NCBI RefSeq assembly: GCF_000333035.1
Contig: NZ_BANU01000001.1
Span: 1-64,000, forward strand
Origin: Gordonia sihwensis NBRC 108236
Lineage (GTDB): Bacteria > Actinomycetota > Actinomycetes > Mycobacteriales > Mycobacteriaceae
Direction of reading: 5' to 3'
DNA length: 64,000 bases
Shown: piece by piece, positions 53,389 to 62,668 of the stretch
Numbering within the stretch: the first letter of the stretch is position 1
Layout: each line of letters opens with the position of its first letter
Position numbers and translations under genes: made by a program
Notes under the pieces: generated by a model
What the model was told of the DNA's origin: nothing
Seen by the model: the letters and a program-made list of their open reading frames with translations, nothing else
The model's database searches: none

Positions 53389-53579
53389 TGCGTGAGGTGA
53401 AACGGCGTACCGCCGATCCGAACCTGACCTTCGACTACAAGGACACGCAGACGCTCAGGCGCTTCCTGACCGACCGCGGCCGCATCCGGAAGCGATCGGT
53501 CACCGGCTTGTCCGTGCAGCAGCAACGCCGCCTCGCGGTCGCGGTGCGGAATGCGCGGGAGATGGCGCTGCTGCCCTGA
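53388..53579 (+). CDS. rpsR: 30S ribosomal protein S18, zinc-independent paralogue
   Basis: A 63-residue S18 ([49 protein letters not shown]). ATG 53388 overlaps the rpsN TGA; a GTG three bases earlier is also in frame. It has no Cys. It is the last gene of the operon and convergent with fadD17 by 4 bp. Confidence 0.94.
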   Translation: MREVKRRTADPNLTFDYKDTQTLRRFLTDRGRIRKRSVTGLSVQQQRRLAVAVRNAREMALLP

Positions 53580-53582
53580 CGC

Positions 53583-55097
53583 TCAGCCGGCCAGGCGCCA
53601 GGTCGGCTCGCCGAGCGATGCGGCGAGGGCGGCGCGGGCGGTCTTGAAGGTCGCGGTCTCGGGCTGCGAATCGGTGAGCCAGACCAGGGTCGGCCACTGC
53701 TTCGGCCCGAGATCGGTCTGCGCCTTCAAGAACTCCACCAGCGACTCCCGCGTCAGTCCCGGTGCCACCAGCACGGCACCGACGGCGTCGCCGATGTCGT
53801 CGGGGACGCCCAGCACGGTGGCGTCGGCTATCAACCGATGGCGCAGCAGGATCTGCTCGATGGGACGGGTACCGAGATTCTCGCCGTCCACCCGCAGCCA
53901 GTCGCCGAGACGGCCGGCGAAGTGCACGTACCCGTCGTCATCCACCCATCCCAGATCTCCGGTGCGGTACACGCCGCCGCGCAGGCGCTGCGCCGTCGCC
54001 TCCTCATCGCCGTAATAGCCGTCGAAGAGTCCGGCACCGGCGGTGTTGACGATCTCGCCGATCCGTCCGGCGGCGACGGGTTCGAGTGTGTCCGGGTCGA
54101 CGACGGCGTTCGGGGCGGTGAGCGGCCCGAGCGCATCGTCCGGGGTGTCCGCGGTGCGGGTGATCGAGACACCGCCCTCGGTGGACCCGAAACCGTCGAC
54201 CACGCGCGCGCCGAACCGGCGCGCGAACTCGGTGCGATCGGCGGCCCCGGCCTCGTTTCCGTACACCAGGCGGAGGGTGCTGCGGGCGTCGTCGTCGCGC
54301 TCGGGCGTGGCCAGGACATAGCGCAGCGGCTTGCCGACGTAGTTCGCGTAGGTGACGCCGTACCGACGCACGTCCTCGCAGAACCCGGTCGCCGAGAACT
54401 TCCTGCGAAGGACGATCGACGCGCCGGCGGCCACCGCCACCGACCATCCGGCGATCAGCGAATTGGAGTGGAACATCGGCATCGACAGGTAGGCGACGTC
54501 GTCGGGTCCGAGTCCGAAACGCTGCGCCAGCATCACTCCCGGCGCACCGAACTTGCGCTGACTGCAGCGCACGGCCTTGGGGTCGCCCGTAGTGCCGGAG
54601 GTGAAGATGAGCATCACCAGATCGTCGGGTCGCACGGGCGCCGGTGCGAACCCGTCGGACGACGCCGCGGAGACCGTCTCGGCCCACTCGGCGCCGTCGA
54701 CGTTGAGCACCGGGACCGGGAGATCCGCCGGAATCAGCTCGGCCGTCTCGTCCGAGACGATCACGATCTGGCAGTCCGCCCGGGCCACGTCCGCGGCCAG
54801 CGCCGCACCCCGGCGCGTGCTGTTGAGCCCGACGAGGACGAACGCGCCCAGTGCGGCCGCTCCGAACAGGAAGCTGAACTCGGGGACGTTCGGCAGCAGC
54901 ACGCCGACGTGCGGAGGACGGACGGGATCGAGTCGTTCGCGCAGCGCCGCAGCACGTTTCCTGCTCGCAGTGAAGTGATCGCGCCACGGGGTGAACCCGC
55001 CCTCGAAATGCATCCCGCGGTCGGTGACCTCCGACAGCGAGGCGTAGAGGTCCGACAGGCAGCGGGCGTCGGTGACGGCAGCGGGCGGCGCGGTCAT
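53583..55097 (-). CDS. fadD17: steroid C24-acid CoA ligase
   Basis: Acyl-CoA synthetase of 504 residues. LMLIFTSGTTGDPKAVRCSQRKF is the P-loop (about 180-200), followed by VDGFGSTEGG, YRTGDLGWVDDDGYVHFAGRLGDWLRVDGEN and a C-terminal ETATFKTARA in which Lys of FKT takes the place of the usual GK. FadD17 activates 3-oxo-chol-4-en-24-oate in M. tuberculosis. The gene is four bases after fadE27, last of fadE26-fadE27-fadD17. Confidence 0.9.
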   Translation of the reverse strand: MTAPPAAVTDARCLSDLYASLSEVTDRGMHFEGGFTPWRDHFTASRKRAAALRERLDPVRPPHVGVLLPNVPEFSFLFGAAALGAFVLVGLNSTRRGAALAADVARADCQIVIVSDETAELIPADLPVPVLNVDGAEWAETVSAASSDGFAPAPVRPDDLVMLIFTSGTTGDPKAVRCSQRKFGAPGVMLAQRFGLGPDDVAYLSMPMFHSNSLIAGWSVAVAAGASIVLRRKFSATGFCEDVRRYGVTYANYVGKPLRYVLATPERDDDARSTLRLVYGNEAGAADRTEFARRFGARVVDGFGSTEGGVSITRTADTPDDALGPLTAPNAVVDPDTLEPVAAGRIGEIVNTAGAGLFDGYYGDEEATAQRLRGGVYRTGDLGWVDDDGYVHFAGRLGDWLRVDGENLGTRPIEQILLRHRLIADATVLGVPDDIGDAVGAVLVAPGLTRESLVEFLKAQTDLGPKQWPTLVWLTDSQPETATFKTARAALAASLGEPTWRLAG

Positions 55098-55101
55098 CGA
55101 A

Positions 55102-56214
55102 TCACCGCGTCGCCGTCAGCAGGTCGCCGAGTTCGGCGAGCACCACCGGGGCGCTGCCCAGCGTGAATTCGTTCTGCTTGGCGCGCAGGAAGTACCGGTG
55201 CACCGGGTGGCTGGTGTCCAGACCGACGCCACCGTGCACGTGAACCGTGGTGTGGGCGACGCGGTGTCCGGCTTCGGCCGCCCAGAACTTGGCGGTGTCG
55301 ACCGCGGCGGTGGCCCCGTCGGCGTCGGTGTCGGCGAGTCCCGACAGCAGCCACGCGGCCTGCAGCACGCTCAGCGTGAGTGCCTGGACATCGATGTAAC
55401 CGTCGGCGAGCCGCGCGGCCACGGCCTGGAACGAACCGATCGGCCTTCCGAACTGCTCTCGTTCGCGTGCGTAACGGGCGGTGGCGTCGAGGGCTCCGGC
55501 GATCACGCCGGCCTGGTCCGCGCTGACGGCCAGTCGCAGCAGGTCGAGTGCTCGATCGACGGTGCCGGCGCCGCCGTCGAGGATCTCGTCGGCCGCCACC
55601 TCCACCGCGTCGAATTCGACGAGATAGGTCGGGGTGAGGCCGGTCGCGACGGTCTCGGTGATGCGCACGCCGGACCGGTCCGCGGGTACGACGGCGATCA
55701 GCGGCCCGCCCGCGCTCGCGGCGGTGACGAGGAGGGTGTCCGCGGCCGCCGCGTAGGGGACGTTGACTTTGGAACCGGTGAGGGCCGAGCCGTCGAATGC
55801 GGTGAGCCCGTCGACGGGTCCGTAGGCGCCGTCCTCCTCGACCGCGGCGGTCAGCACCTGCTCGCCGGAGACGGCCCGCGGCAGCAATTCGGATCGGAGC
55901 CGGTCGCTCGCGTGCGCGCAGAGCAGCGGAACGCCGGCCACCGCGTGCGGACCGAACGGCACTCGGGCCAGGGCGCGGCCCAGTTCGGTGGCCACCGCGG
56001 TGGTCTCCAACGTGGTGAGACCGGCGCCGTCGACGGCCTCGGGTGCGGCCAGGCCGAGGAGGCCGGCCGCGGCGATCTCGGTCCAGAGCCGCCGGTCGAT
56101 CGGCGCGCGATCGCTCTCGAGTTCGGCGACCCGCTCGGCGGGGCTGAGCCGGTCGACGATGTCGGACGTCAGCTTGGCGAGGTCGGTCGCAGCTTCGGTG
56201 GGGTTGAAGTCCAT
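55102..56214 (-). CDS. fadE27: steroid acyl-CoA dehydrogenase subunit (ChsE5-type)
   Basis: A 370-residue acyl-CoA dehydrogenase half. The start is ATG 56214 (MDFNPTEAATDLAKL). It has REREQFGRPIGSFQAVAARLAD near residue 240 and HVHGGVGLDTSHPVHRYFLRAK at the C-terminus. In this group two different subunits form the alpha2beta2 enzyme with one FAD site shared. FadE26 and FadE27 dehydrogenate the C8 side chain CoA ester. Confidence 0.92.
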   Translation of the reverse strand: MDFNPTEAATDLAKLTSDIVDRLSPAERVAELESDRAPIDRRLWTEIAAAGLLGLAAPEAVDGAGLTTLETTAVATELGRALARVPFGPHAVAGVPLLCAHASDRLRSELLPRAVSGEQVLTAAVEEDGAYGPVDGLTAFDGSALTGSKVNVPYAAAADTLLVTAASAGGPLIAVVPADRSGVRITETVATGLTPTYLVEFDAVEVAADEILDGGAGTVDRALDLLRLAVSADQAGVIAGALDATARYAREREQFGRPIGSFQAVAARLADGYIDVQALTLSVLQAAWLLSGLADTDADGATAAVDTAKFWAAEAGHRVAHTTVHVHGGVGLDTSHPVHRYFLRAKQNEFTLGSAPVVLAELGDLLTATR

Positions 56215-56243
56215 GGGTTCGTCCTTTTGAGTACGGCGGCGGT

Positions 56244-57425
56244 TCAGCGGCGGGCCGGCGGGAGCTTCAATGCGAGCATGCCGATGATGTCGCGCTGGAT
56301 CTCGTTGGTGCCGCCGCCGAAGGTGAGGATCAGGGAGGTGCGCGCGAAGCGCTCCAGCCGGCCGAGCAGATGTGCTCCCGGACTGCCCTGCCGCAGTGTG
56401 GCGGCGGGTCCGACCACCTCCATCAGCAACCGGTAGGCCTCGGTGGCGAACTCGGTGCCGAACACCTTCGTCGCCGAGGCGTCGGCGGGCGACGGCGAGC
56501 CGCCCGAGGCGGCGATCGACGCGATCTTCCAGTTCACGAGCTTGAGGAACTCGACCTTGGCGTGGACACGTGCGAGGTTGGCCCGGACCCAGGCTTGATC
56601 GGCCGGCCGCCGACCGTCGGTCTCCGCGGTGGCGAACGCCAGCGTCTCCCGCAGTGCGGTCTGGATGGGGGCGGCACTGCACAGCGCCACCCGCTCATGG
56701 TTGAGCTGGTTGGTCACCAGGCTCCATCCGCCGCCCTCTTCGCCGACGCGATTCGTGACCGGAACGCGTACGTCCTGGTAATAGGTGGCGCTGGTGTCGA
56801 CGCCCGCCATCGTGTGGACCGGGGTGTACGAGAAGCCCTCGGCGGTGGTCGGCACGATCACCATCGAGATCCCCTTGTGCTTGCTCGCCTCCGGATCGGT
56901 GCGGCAGGCCAGCCAGACGTAATCGGCGTAGGGGATCAGCGAGGTCCACATCTTCTGCCCGTTGATGACGTACTCGTCGCCGTCCCGGACCGCGGTGGTG
57001 CGCAGCGCTGCCAGGTCGGTGCCCGCACCGGGCTCGGAGTAGCCGATCGAGAAGTGCAGGTCGCCGGCCGCGATCTTCGGCAGAAAGAACTTCTTCTGTT
57101 CGTCGGTGCCGAAGTGCATGATCGTCGGCGCCACCGAATTGATCGTCAAGAACGGGACGGGGGCGCCCGCGATTGCCGCCTCGTCGGTGAAGATCAGCTG
57201 ATCCATCATCGAGCGGTCGGCTCCGCCGTACTCGGTGGGCCAGCCCAGCGCGAGCCAGCCGTCCCGCCCCATCTGGCGGACGACGTCCCGGTAGGCATCG
57301 CCTTCTCCGAGTTCTCCGTCACCGCCGGTGAGTGCGGCTCGGCGCTCCGGCGTCATCAAGGCGTCGAAGTAGGCGCGAAGTTCGCTCCTGAGCTGCTCTT
57401 GTTCCTGCGTGTAGGCGATCCGCAT
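56244..57425 (-). CDS. fadE26: steroid acyl-CoA dehydrogenase subunit (ChsE4-type)
   Basis: A 393-residue partner of FadE27. ATG 57425 (MRIAYTQEQEQLRSELRAY) is used in preference to an upstream in-frame start at 57452. FAD/substrate motifs are SIGYSEPGAGTDLAALRT (about 125-142), VNGQKMWTSL and TFGGGTNEIQRDII. It leads the minus-strand operon fadE26-fadE27-fadD17 and is divergent from fdxD over a KstR box. Confidence 0.93.
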   Translation of the reverse strand: MRIAYTQEQEQLRSELRAYFDALMTPERRAALTGGDGELGEGDAYRDVVRQMGRDGWLALGWPTEYGGADRSMMDQLIFTDEAAIAGAPVPFLTINSVAPTIMHFGTDEQKKFFLPKIAAGDLHFSIGYSEPGAGTDLAALRTTAVRDGDEYVINGQKMWTSLIPYADYVWLACRTDPEASKHKGISMVIVPTTAEGFSYTPVHTMAGVDTSATYYQDVRVPVTNRVGEEGGGWSLVTNQLNHERVALCSAAPIQTALRETLAFATAETDGRRPADQAWVRANLARVHAKVEFLKLVNWKIASIAASGGSPSPADASATKVFGTEFATEAYRLLMEVVGPAATLRQGSPGAHLLGRLERFARTSLILTFGGGTNEIQRDIIGMLALKLPPARR

Positions 57426-57480
57426 GGCTCTCCCGCCGTTGCTGTTTCCCAATCGGGGCGCAATACTGCTTCCCTAGTAT

Positions 57481-57494
57481 TGAAACACGTTCTA
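57481..57494. promoter_or_regulatory. KstR operator between fadE26 and fdxD
   Basis: TGAAACACGTTCTA matches TnnAACnnGTTnnA at all fixed positions. It is in the 123-bp gap, 56 bp from fadE26 and 55 bp from fdxD. Confidence 0.9.
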
Positions 57495-57548
57495 ACGTGT
57501 AGGACGCGAGCCCGTCAACTGTTCGGGCTGCAAGCGGAGGAGGAATAG

Positions 57549-57743
57549 ATGCACATCAAATGCGACTTCGATCTGTGCGAGTCGAACGCTGTCTGCGTCG
57601 GTATGGCACCCGACGTCTTCGAGCTCGACGACAACGACTACCTGGTGATTCTGCAGGACGACGTGGCCGAGACCCGGCGCGAGGAGATGCGTCAGGTGGT
57701 CGCCAGCTGCCCCCGCTCGGCACTGTCCATCGTCGACGACTGA
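57549..57743 (+). CDS. fdxD: 3Fe-4S ferredoxin
   Basis: A 64-residue ferredoxin. Cys10, Cys16 and Cys54-Pro match the 3Fe-4S pattern CxxxxxC...CP; an extra Cys5 is present. GGAGGAGGAATAG precedes the ATG. Such ferredoxins feed electrons to P450s or oxygenases. Rv3503c (fdxD) lies next to fadE26 in M. tuberculosis. CYP125 is the obvious possible partner here, but this is inference. Confidence 0.93.
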   Translation: MHIKCDFDLCESNAVCVGMAPDVFELDDNDYLVILQDDVAETRREEMRQVVASCPRSALSIVDD

Positions 57744-57788
57744 CAACACTCATTTCCCGAGCGAGTGGATGCTCGAAGGGATCTGTGT

Positions 57789-57802
57789 TAGAACAAGTTC
57801 TA
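57789..57802. promoter_or_regulatory. KstR operator upstream of hsd4A-like SDR / mce4 operon
   Basis: TAGAACAAGTTCTA, a perfect match to the consensus and fully palindromic. It ends 23 bp before the GTG of the SDR gene. As no KstR box is seen before yrbE4A, this site may control the entire mce4 operon. Confidence 0.93.
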
Positions 57803-57825
57803 GTTTTCGCGTCGAAGGGATAGAA

Positions 57826-58716
57826 GTGAGTCAGTCGTTGGACGGTCGGGTAGCAGTCGTCACCGGTGCGGGTGCGGGTCTGGGGCGTGCGGAGGCGATC
57901 GGTCTCGCGCGCGACGGGGCCACCGTCATCGTGAACGACCTTCAGTCGGCGCTCGACTCCAGCGACGTCTTCGACGAGATCGCCGGTGTGGGCGGCAAGG
58001 CGGTTCCGGTGGCAGGCGACATCGCCGACTCGGCCACCGCGGCCGAGATCATGCGTGTCGCGACGCAGGACCTCGGCGGTCTGCACGTCGTCATGAACAA
58101 CGCGGGCATCACCCGCGACGCCATGCTCTTCAACATGACCGATGAGCAGTGGGATCTGGTGCAGCGCGTCCACCTGCGGGGTCACTTCCTGCTCAACCGG
58201 AACGCCGCCGCACACTGGCGCGCCGAGTCCAAGGCCTCCGGTGCGCCCGTGTACGGCCGCCTGATCAACACATCGTCGGAAGCGGCGCTACTCGGTGGCG
58301 CCGGCCAGGCGAACTACTCCGCGGCGAAGGCCGGCATCTCGATGCTGACGGTCTCCGCGAGCCGCGCACTGGCCCGCTACGGCGCCACCGCCAATGCGAT
58401 CTGTCCCCGTGCGCGCACGGCGATGACCGCGGACGTCTTCGGTGCAGCCCCCGAGGACGCCGTCGACCCGCTGTCGCCCGAGCATGTGGTGACCCTGGTC
58501 CGCTACCTCGCCGGTCCCTCGGCGCAGAATGTCTCCGGACAGGTCTTCGTGGTCTACGGCCCCAAGGTCAGTCTGATGGCCGCTCCCAAAGTGCAAGAGG
58601 TCTTCGCCGCGGACGGCGACCAGTGGTCGCCCGAGGCGCTCGGCGACGTCGTCTCGGCGTACTTCGCCGAGCCGGAGAAGGTCGGCACATTCTCGGCCTC
58701 GGATTTGATGGACTAG
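57826..58716 (+). CDS. hsd4A: hydroxyacyl-CoA / 17-hydroxysteroid dehydrogenase (Hsd4A-like SDR)
   Basis: SDR of 296 residues from GTG 57826 (GAAGGGA upstream). TGAGAGLGRAEAIGLA at residue 12, NNAGI, Ser in NTSSEAA and YSAAK. It corresponds to Rv3502c/Hsd4A, which acts on side-chain 3-hydroxyacyl-CoA and on 17-hydroxysteroids. It lies 95 bp before yrbE4A, same strand. Its relative in the ipdF operon shares the same length. Confidence 0.9.
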   Translation: MSQSLDGRVAVVTGAGAGLGRAEAIGLARDGATVIVNDLQSALDSSDVFDEIAGVGGKAVPVAGDIADSATAAEIMRVATQDLGGLHVVMNNAGITRDAMLFNMTDEQWDLVQRVHLRGHFLLNRNAAAHWRAESKASGAPVYGRLINTSSEAALLGGAGQANYSAAKAGISMLTVSASRALARYGATANAICPRARTAMTADVFGAAPEDAVDPLSPEHVVTLVRYLAGPSAQNVSGQVFVVYGPKVSLMAAPKVQEVFAADGDQWSPEALGDVVSAYFAEPEKVGTFSASDLMD

Positions 58717-58811
58717 CACACCTCTCTTTAGAGTGTGTCGGCTCGGCTTGTAACGCAGAGCACAATTTTCGTACGTGATAGGTTGCCAGCATCGGAGCGG
58801 GAGGAGGGGCC

Positions 58812-59576
58812 TTGACGAGCAGACTCGCTGCCCCGATGAACGGCGTGGGAGAGTTCGTCTCCCTGGGTGTGGAATCCGCCCGTGAGCTTTTTCGACGTCC
58901 TTTTCAGTGGCGTGAGACCGTCGAGCAGTCGTGGGCCATCGCCCGCGTCTCACTCGTGCCCACCCTGCTGGTCGCGATCCCGTTCACGGTGCTGGTGAGC
59001 TTCACGCTCAACATCCTGCTCCGGGAGATCGGTGCGCAGGACCTCTCCGGCGCCGGTGCCGCGCTCGGAACGATCACCCAGATCGGCCCGATCGTCACGG
59101 TGCTCATCGTCGCCGGTGCCGGCGCCACCGCGATCTGCGCCGACCTCGGTGCGCGCACCATCCGTGAGGAGATCGACGCGCTCGAGGTGCTCGGCATCAA
59201 CCCCGTCCACCGGCTGGTGGTGCCGCGCATCATCGCCTCGACCGGGGTGGCGCTGCTGCTCAACAGCCTGGTGTGCACCATCGGCATCGCGGGCGGCTTC
59301 ATCTTCTCCGTATATCTGCAGGACGTGAATCCCGGCGCCTTCATCGCCAACCTCACGCTGCTCACCGGTCTCGGGGAACTGGTGATCTCCATGATCAAGG
59401 CCGCGCTCTTCGGCCTGTTCGCCGGACTGGTGGGCTGCTACCGCGGCCTCAACGTCAAGGGCGGAGCGAAGGGCGTCGGTGACGCCGTCAATGAGACCGT
59501 CGTCTACTCGTTCATGGCGCTGTTCGTCGTGAACGTGGTCGTCACCGCGGTCGGTCTCAAGGCGACGATGGGATAA
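58812..59576 (+). CDS. yrbE4A: Mce4 permease YrbE4A
   Basis: MlaE-family permease of 254 residues from TTG 58812, with GGGAGGAGGGG just upstream. About five or six hydrophobic segments; the conserved cytoplasmic motif GARTIREEIDALEVLGINPVHRLVVPR is present at about 115-141. With YrbE4B it forms the inner-membrane channel of the sterol importer. Confidence 0.94.
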   Translation: MTSRLAAPMNGVGEFVSLGVESARELFRRPFQWRETVEQSWAIARVSLVPTLLVAIPFTVLVSFTLNILLREIGAQDLSGAGAALGTITQIGPIVTVLIVAGAGATAICADLGARTIREEIDALEVLGINPVHRLVVPRIIASTGVALLLNSLVCTIGIAGGFIFSVYLQDVNPGAFIANLTLLTGLGELVISMIKAALFGLFAGLVGCYRGLNVKGGAKGVGDAVNETVVYSFMALFVVNVVVTAVGLKATMG

Positions 59577-59579
59577 TTG

Positions 59580-60431
59580 ATGGTTCTGCCAGGTACTACC
59601 CGTCTGCTCACTGCCCGTGTCGCGCTCAAGCGCGCCGGCGAGGACTGGAACAAGATCGGTGATCAGGCCCTCTTCTACTGGGACGCGATCGCCTCGATTC
59701 CGCGTGCCGTCCGGCTCTACAAGAAGGAGACGCTCCGCCTCATCGCGGAGATCTCCATGGGTACCGGTGCGCTCGCGATGATCGGCGGCACGGTGGTCGT
59801 GGTCGGCTTCCTGACCCTGTTCACCGGCGGCACGATCGCCGTCCAGGGATACAACTCGCTCGCGAACATCGGCGTCGAGGCCCTCACCGGCTTCTTCTCC
59901 GCGTTCATCAACGTGCGAATCGCCGTCCCGGTGATCGCCGGCATCGCCCTGGCGGCGACGATCGGCGCGGGGGCCACCGCTCAGCTCGGCGCGATGCGAG
60001 TGTCCGAGGAGATCGACGCCCTGGAAGTGATGGCGATCGCGTCCGTGCCCTACCTGGTGAGCACGCGCATCGTCGCGGGACTGGTCGCGATCATTCCGCT
60101 GTACTCCCTCGCGGCGCTGGCGTCGTTCCTGGCCAGCCGGTTCGCGACCGTGGTGCTCTACGGTCAGTCCTCCGGCGTGTACGACCACTACTTCTCCACG
60201 TTCCTGATCCCGTCGGACATCCTGTGGTCGTTCGTACAGGCGATCTGCATGGCCGTCGCGGTCATGCTCATCCACACCTACTACGGATTCAACGCGTCCG
60301 GCGGTCCGGTCGGCGTCGGTGTGGCGGTCGGCAACGCGGTCCGCGCCTCGCTGGTCGTGGTCGTGGTCATCACCCTTCTGACGTCGCTCGCGATCTACGG
60401 CGCCGACGGCAAGTTCAATCTGGCGGGCTGA
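59580..60431 (+). CDS. yrbE4B: Mce4 permease YrbE4B
   Basis: MlaE-family permease of 283 residues. ATG 59580 or the TTG three bases earlier may start it, just after the yrbE4A stop. RVSEEIDALEVMAIASVPYLVSTR is the permease motif; GQSSGVYDHYFSTFL follows. It partners YrbE4A. Confidence 0.94.
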   Translation: MVLPGTTRLLTARVALKRAGEDWNKIGDQALFYWDAIASIPRAVRLYKKETLRLIAEISMGTGALAMIGGTVVVVGFLTLFTGGTIAVQGYNSLANIGVEALTGFFSAFINVRIAVPVIAGIALAATIGAGATAQLGAMRVSEEIDALEVMAIASVPYLVSTRIVAGLVAIIPLYSLAALASFLASRFATVVLYGQSSGVYDHYFSTFLIPSDILWSFVQAICMAVAVMLIHTYYGFNASGGPVGVGVAVGNAVRASLVVVVVITLLTSLAIYGADGKFNLAG

Positions 60432-60435
60432 ACGG

Positions 60436-61620
60436 ATGGCGAAGAAGAACAGCAGAGGCTACAGCGACCGCACCCGGAAGCTCGCAGCCGTCATCATGGT
60501 CGGCGTGCTCGCCGGCATCGTCGCGCTGGCGTCCGGGCAGTTCCTCGGATGGTTCGCCAGCACCGAGACGGTCACCCTCTTCGCGCCGCGCGCGGGACTG
60601 GTGATGAATCCCGACGCGAAGGTCAAGCTCCGCGGAGTGGAGGTCGGGCGCGTCGCATCGGTGACCACCCTCGGTGACCGGGCCGAACTCAAGCTCTACA
60701 TGGCCTCCGACCAGATCGGCATGGTTCCGGCCAACGTCAAGGCCGACATCAAGTCGAACACGATCTTCGGGGCCAAGGCCGTGAACCTGGTGGTGCCGGA
60801 GTCCGGACCGGAGGGACAGCTGCGGGCGGGCTCGGTCATCACCGCCGACCACGTGGTCGTGGAGTTGAACACGGTGTACCAGCAGCTGGTCAACGTGCTC
60901 GCCGAGCTGCAGCCGGACAAGCTCAACGTCACCATCGGGGCCGTCGACGAGGCACTCTCGGGACGCGGCAAGCAGATCGGCGACGCGCTGGTCCAGCTCA
61001 CGGACGTGCTCGGCAAGACCAACCCGCACCTGCCCGAGCTCAACCGGCTGCTCCGCGAGGGTGCAGACGCCACCAACGTCTACGCCGACGCGATGCCCGA
61101 TCTGATGCGCGTGCTCGACAACGCGACCGTCGTCGGGAACACCCTGGTCGACAACGCGGCGAATCTCGACGCGCTGCTCATCAACGTCACCGGCATGACC
61201 AACACCGTCAACGGCGTGCTGACGGCGTCGAAGAAGAACCTCATCTCTACTCTGACCGATCTCAACCCGGTCAGCCGGCTGCTCGGCAGGCAGGCGCCGG
61301 GACTGCGGTGCTTCATCACCGCGGCGTCGGACGCCACCGACATCGCCACGCCGCTGCTCGGCGGGCGCAACGGCATGCTGCTGCTCGACGCCGGACTGAT
61401 CCCCGGTCAGGACCCGTACCGCTACCCGCAGGACCTGCCCGAGGTCCACGGCGACGGCCCGCCGACCTGCCAGGCCGGACTGACCGATGTGCAGTCCAAG
61501 GAACACATCCCGTTCTACGTCATCGACAACGCGCCGCAGCCGTATCAGCCGCGCACCACCCCGAAGGTGGAGTCGCGCAAGCTCTTCCAGTTGCTGTTCG
61601 GAGGTACCCCCCGTGGATAG
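60436..61620 (+). CDS. mce4A: Mce4A cholesterol-uptake protein
   Basis: A 394-residue MCE protein with a basic N-terminus, one membrane anchor (about 15-37), MlaD domain (PDAKVKLRGVEVGRVASV) and a long helical tail, ending QLLFGGTPRG. It is thought to form part of a lipid-conducting tube across the cell wall. It lies four bases after yrbE4B and overlaps mce4B by 8 bp. Confidence 0.94.
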   Translation: MAKKNSRGYSDRTRKLAAVIMVGVLAGIVALASGQFLGWFASTETVTLFAPRAGLVMNPDAKVKLRGVEVGRVASVTTLGDRAELKLYMASDQIGMVPANVKADIKSNTIFGAKAVNLVVPESGPEGQLRAGSVITADHVVVELNTVYQQLVNVLAELQPDKLNVTIGAVDEALSGRGKQIGDALVQLTDVLGKTNPHLPELNRLLREGADATNVYADAMPDLMRVLDNATVVGNTLVDNAANLDALLINVTGMTNTVNGVLTASKKNLISTLTDLNPVSRLLGRQAPGLRCFITAASDATDIATPLLGGRNGMLLLDAGLIPGQDPYRYPQDLPEVHGDGPPTCQAGLTDVQSKEHIPFYVIDNAPQPYQPRTTPKVESRKLFQLLFGGTPRG

Positions 61621-62668
61621 TCGCGCACGCGCATTCCGCGCGACCGTCATCAAGCTCGGCGCCTTCGCCCTCGCCATGATCCTGGTGCTCGTCGGCCTGG
61701 TGCTGGTGTTCAGCCGTTACCAGGGCGGAAGCAGTGACAAGTACAGCGCCGTCTTCGCCAGCGCCTCCGCCATGAAGTCCGGCAGCGTCGTCAAGATCGC
61801 GGGCGTCGACGTCGGTGCCGTGAGTTCGGTGGAACTCAATCGCGACAACCAGGCCGAGGTCACGTTCACGGTCAACGACAACTACCGGCTGCCGAAGTCG
61901 GTGCAGGCCCGGATCCGGTACCAGAATCTCACCGGCGACCGCTATCTGGAGCTGCAGCCGGGCACCGGCGACATGAGCCAGACGCTGTCGGCGGGCGATC
62001 AGATCCCGCTGAAGCAGACCGAGCCCGCTCTGGACCTCGACAACCTGCTCGGCGGATTCAAGCCGCTGTTCCGGACGCTGGACCCCGATGAGGTCAATCA
62101 GCTGACCTCCTCGCTGATCGCGATCTTCCAGGGGCAGGGCGCGGGACTGAACACGCTGCTCGCCAGCACCTCGGAGTTCACGAACAAGATCGCCGACCGC
62201 GACCAGCTGATCGGCAGCGTCATCGACAACCTCAACAAGACGCTCTCCACGCTCGAGGCCGACCACAAGGGCCTGGACCAGAGCGTGGACCGGATGCAGA
62301 AGCTGATCTCCGGACTCGCCCAGGACCGCGGTGTGTACGGCGAGGCGATCAGCCAGGCGAGCCAGGCCACCACCGGATTGGCGAGCCTGATGAACGCCAC
62401 CCGCCCGGATCTCAAGGAGACGGTGTCGGCGCTCGGGCGGACCAGCGAGCAGGCGCTCAAGGCCGAGCCCTTCATCCGCAATCTGCTCGGTCGCCTGCCC
62501 GGCGACTTCAAGATGCTCTCCAACCTCGGCAGTTACGGGGCCTGGCTGCAGATCTACTTCTGCCGTATCCGGCTGCTGCTGCCCGGTCCGGGCAACACCC
62601 AGTACTACTTCACGGCGATCGACGCGATGGGCGATCAGACCAGAGCGGGCGGGAGGTGCGCGAGTTGA
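61613..62668 (+). CDS. mce4B: Mce4B
   Basis: A 351-residue MCE protein from GTG 61613 (GGAGG eight bases upstream). One membrane anchor, then KSGSVVKIAGVDVGAVSSVEL and the helical region, ending in YFCRIRLLLPGPGNTQYYF, typical of MceB. Confidence 0.94.
   Translation: MDSRARAFRATVIKLGAFALAMILVLVGLVLVFSRYQGGSSDKYSAVFASASAMKSGSVVKIAGVDVGAVSSVELNRDNQAEVTFTVNDNYRLPKSVQARIRYQNLTGDRYLELQPGTGDMSQTLSAGDQIPLKQTEPALDLDNLLGGFKPLFRTLDPDEVNQLTSSLIAIFQGQGAGLNTLLASTSEFTNKIADRDQLIGSVIDNLNKTLSTLEADHKGLDQSVDRMQKLISGLAQDRGVYGEAISQASQATTGLASLMNATRPDLKETVSALGRTSEQALKAEPFIRNLLGRLPGDFKMLSNLGSYGAWLQIYFCRIRLLLPGPGNTQYYFTAIDAMGDQTRAGGRCAS

Noticed and set aside
58717..58760. CACACCTCTCTTTAGAGTGTG as a terminator after hsd4A
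   Set aside because: The arms are short and bulged; it is not convincing as a stable hairpin.
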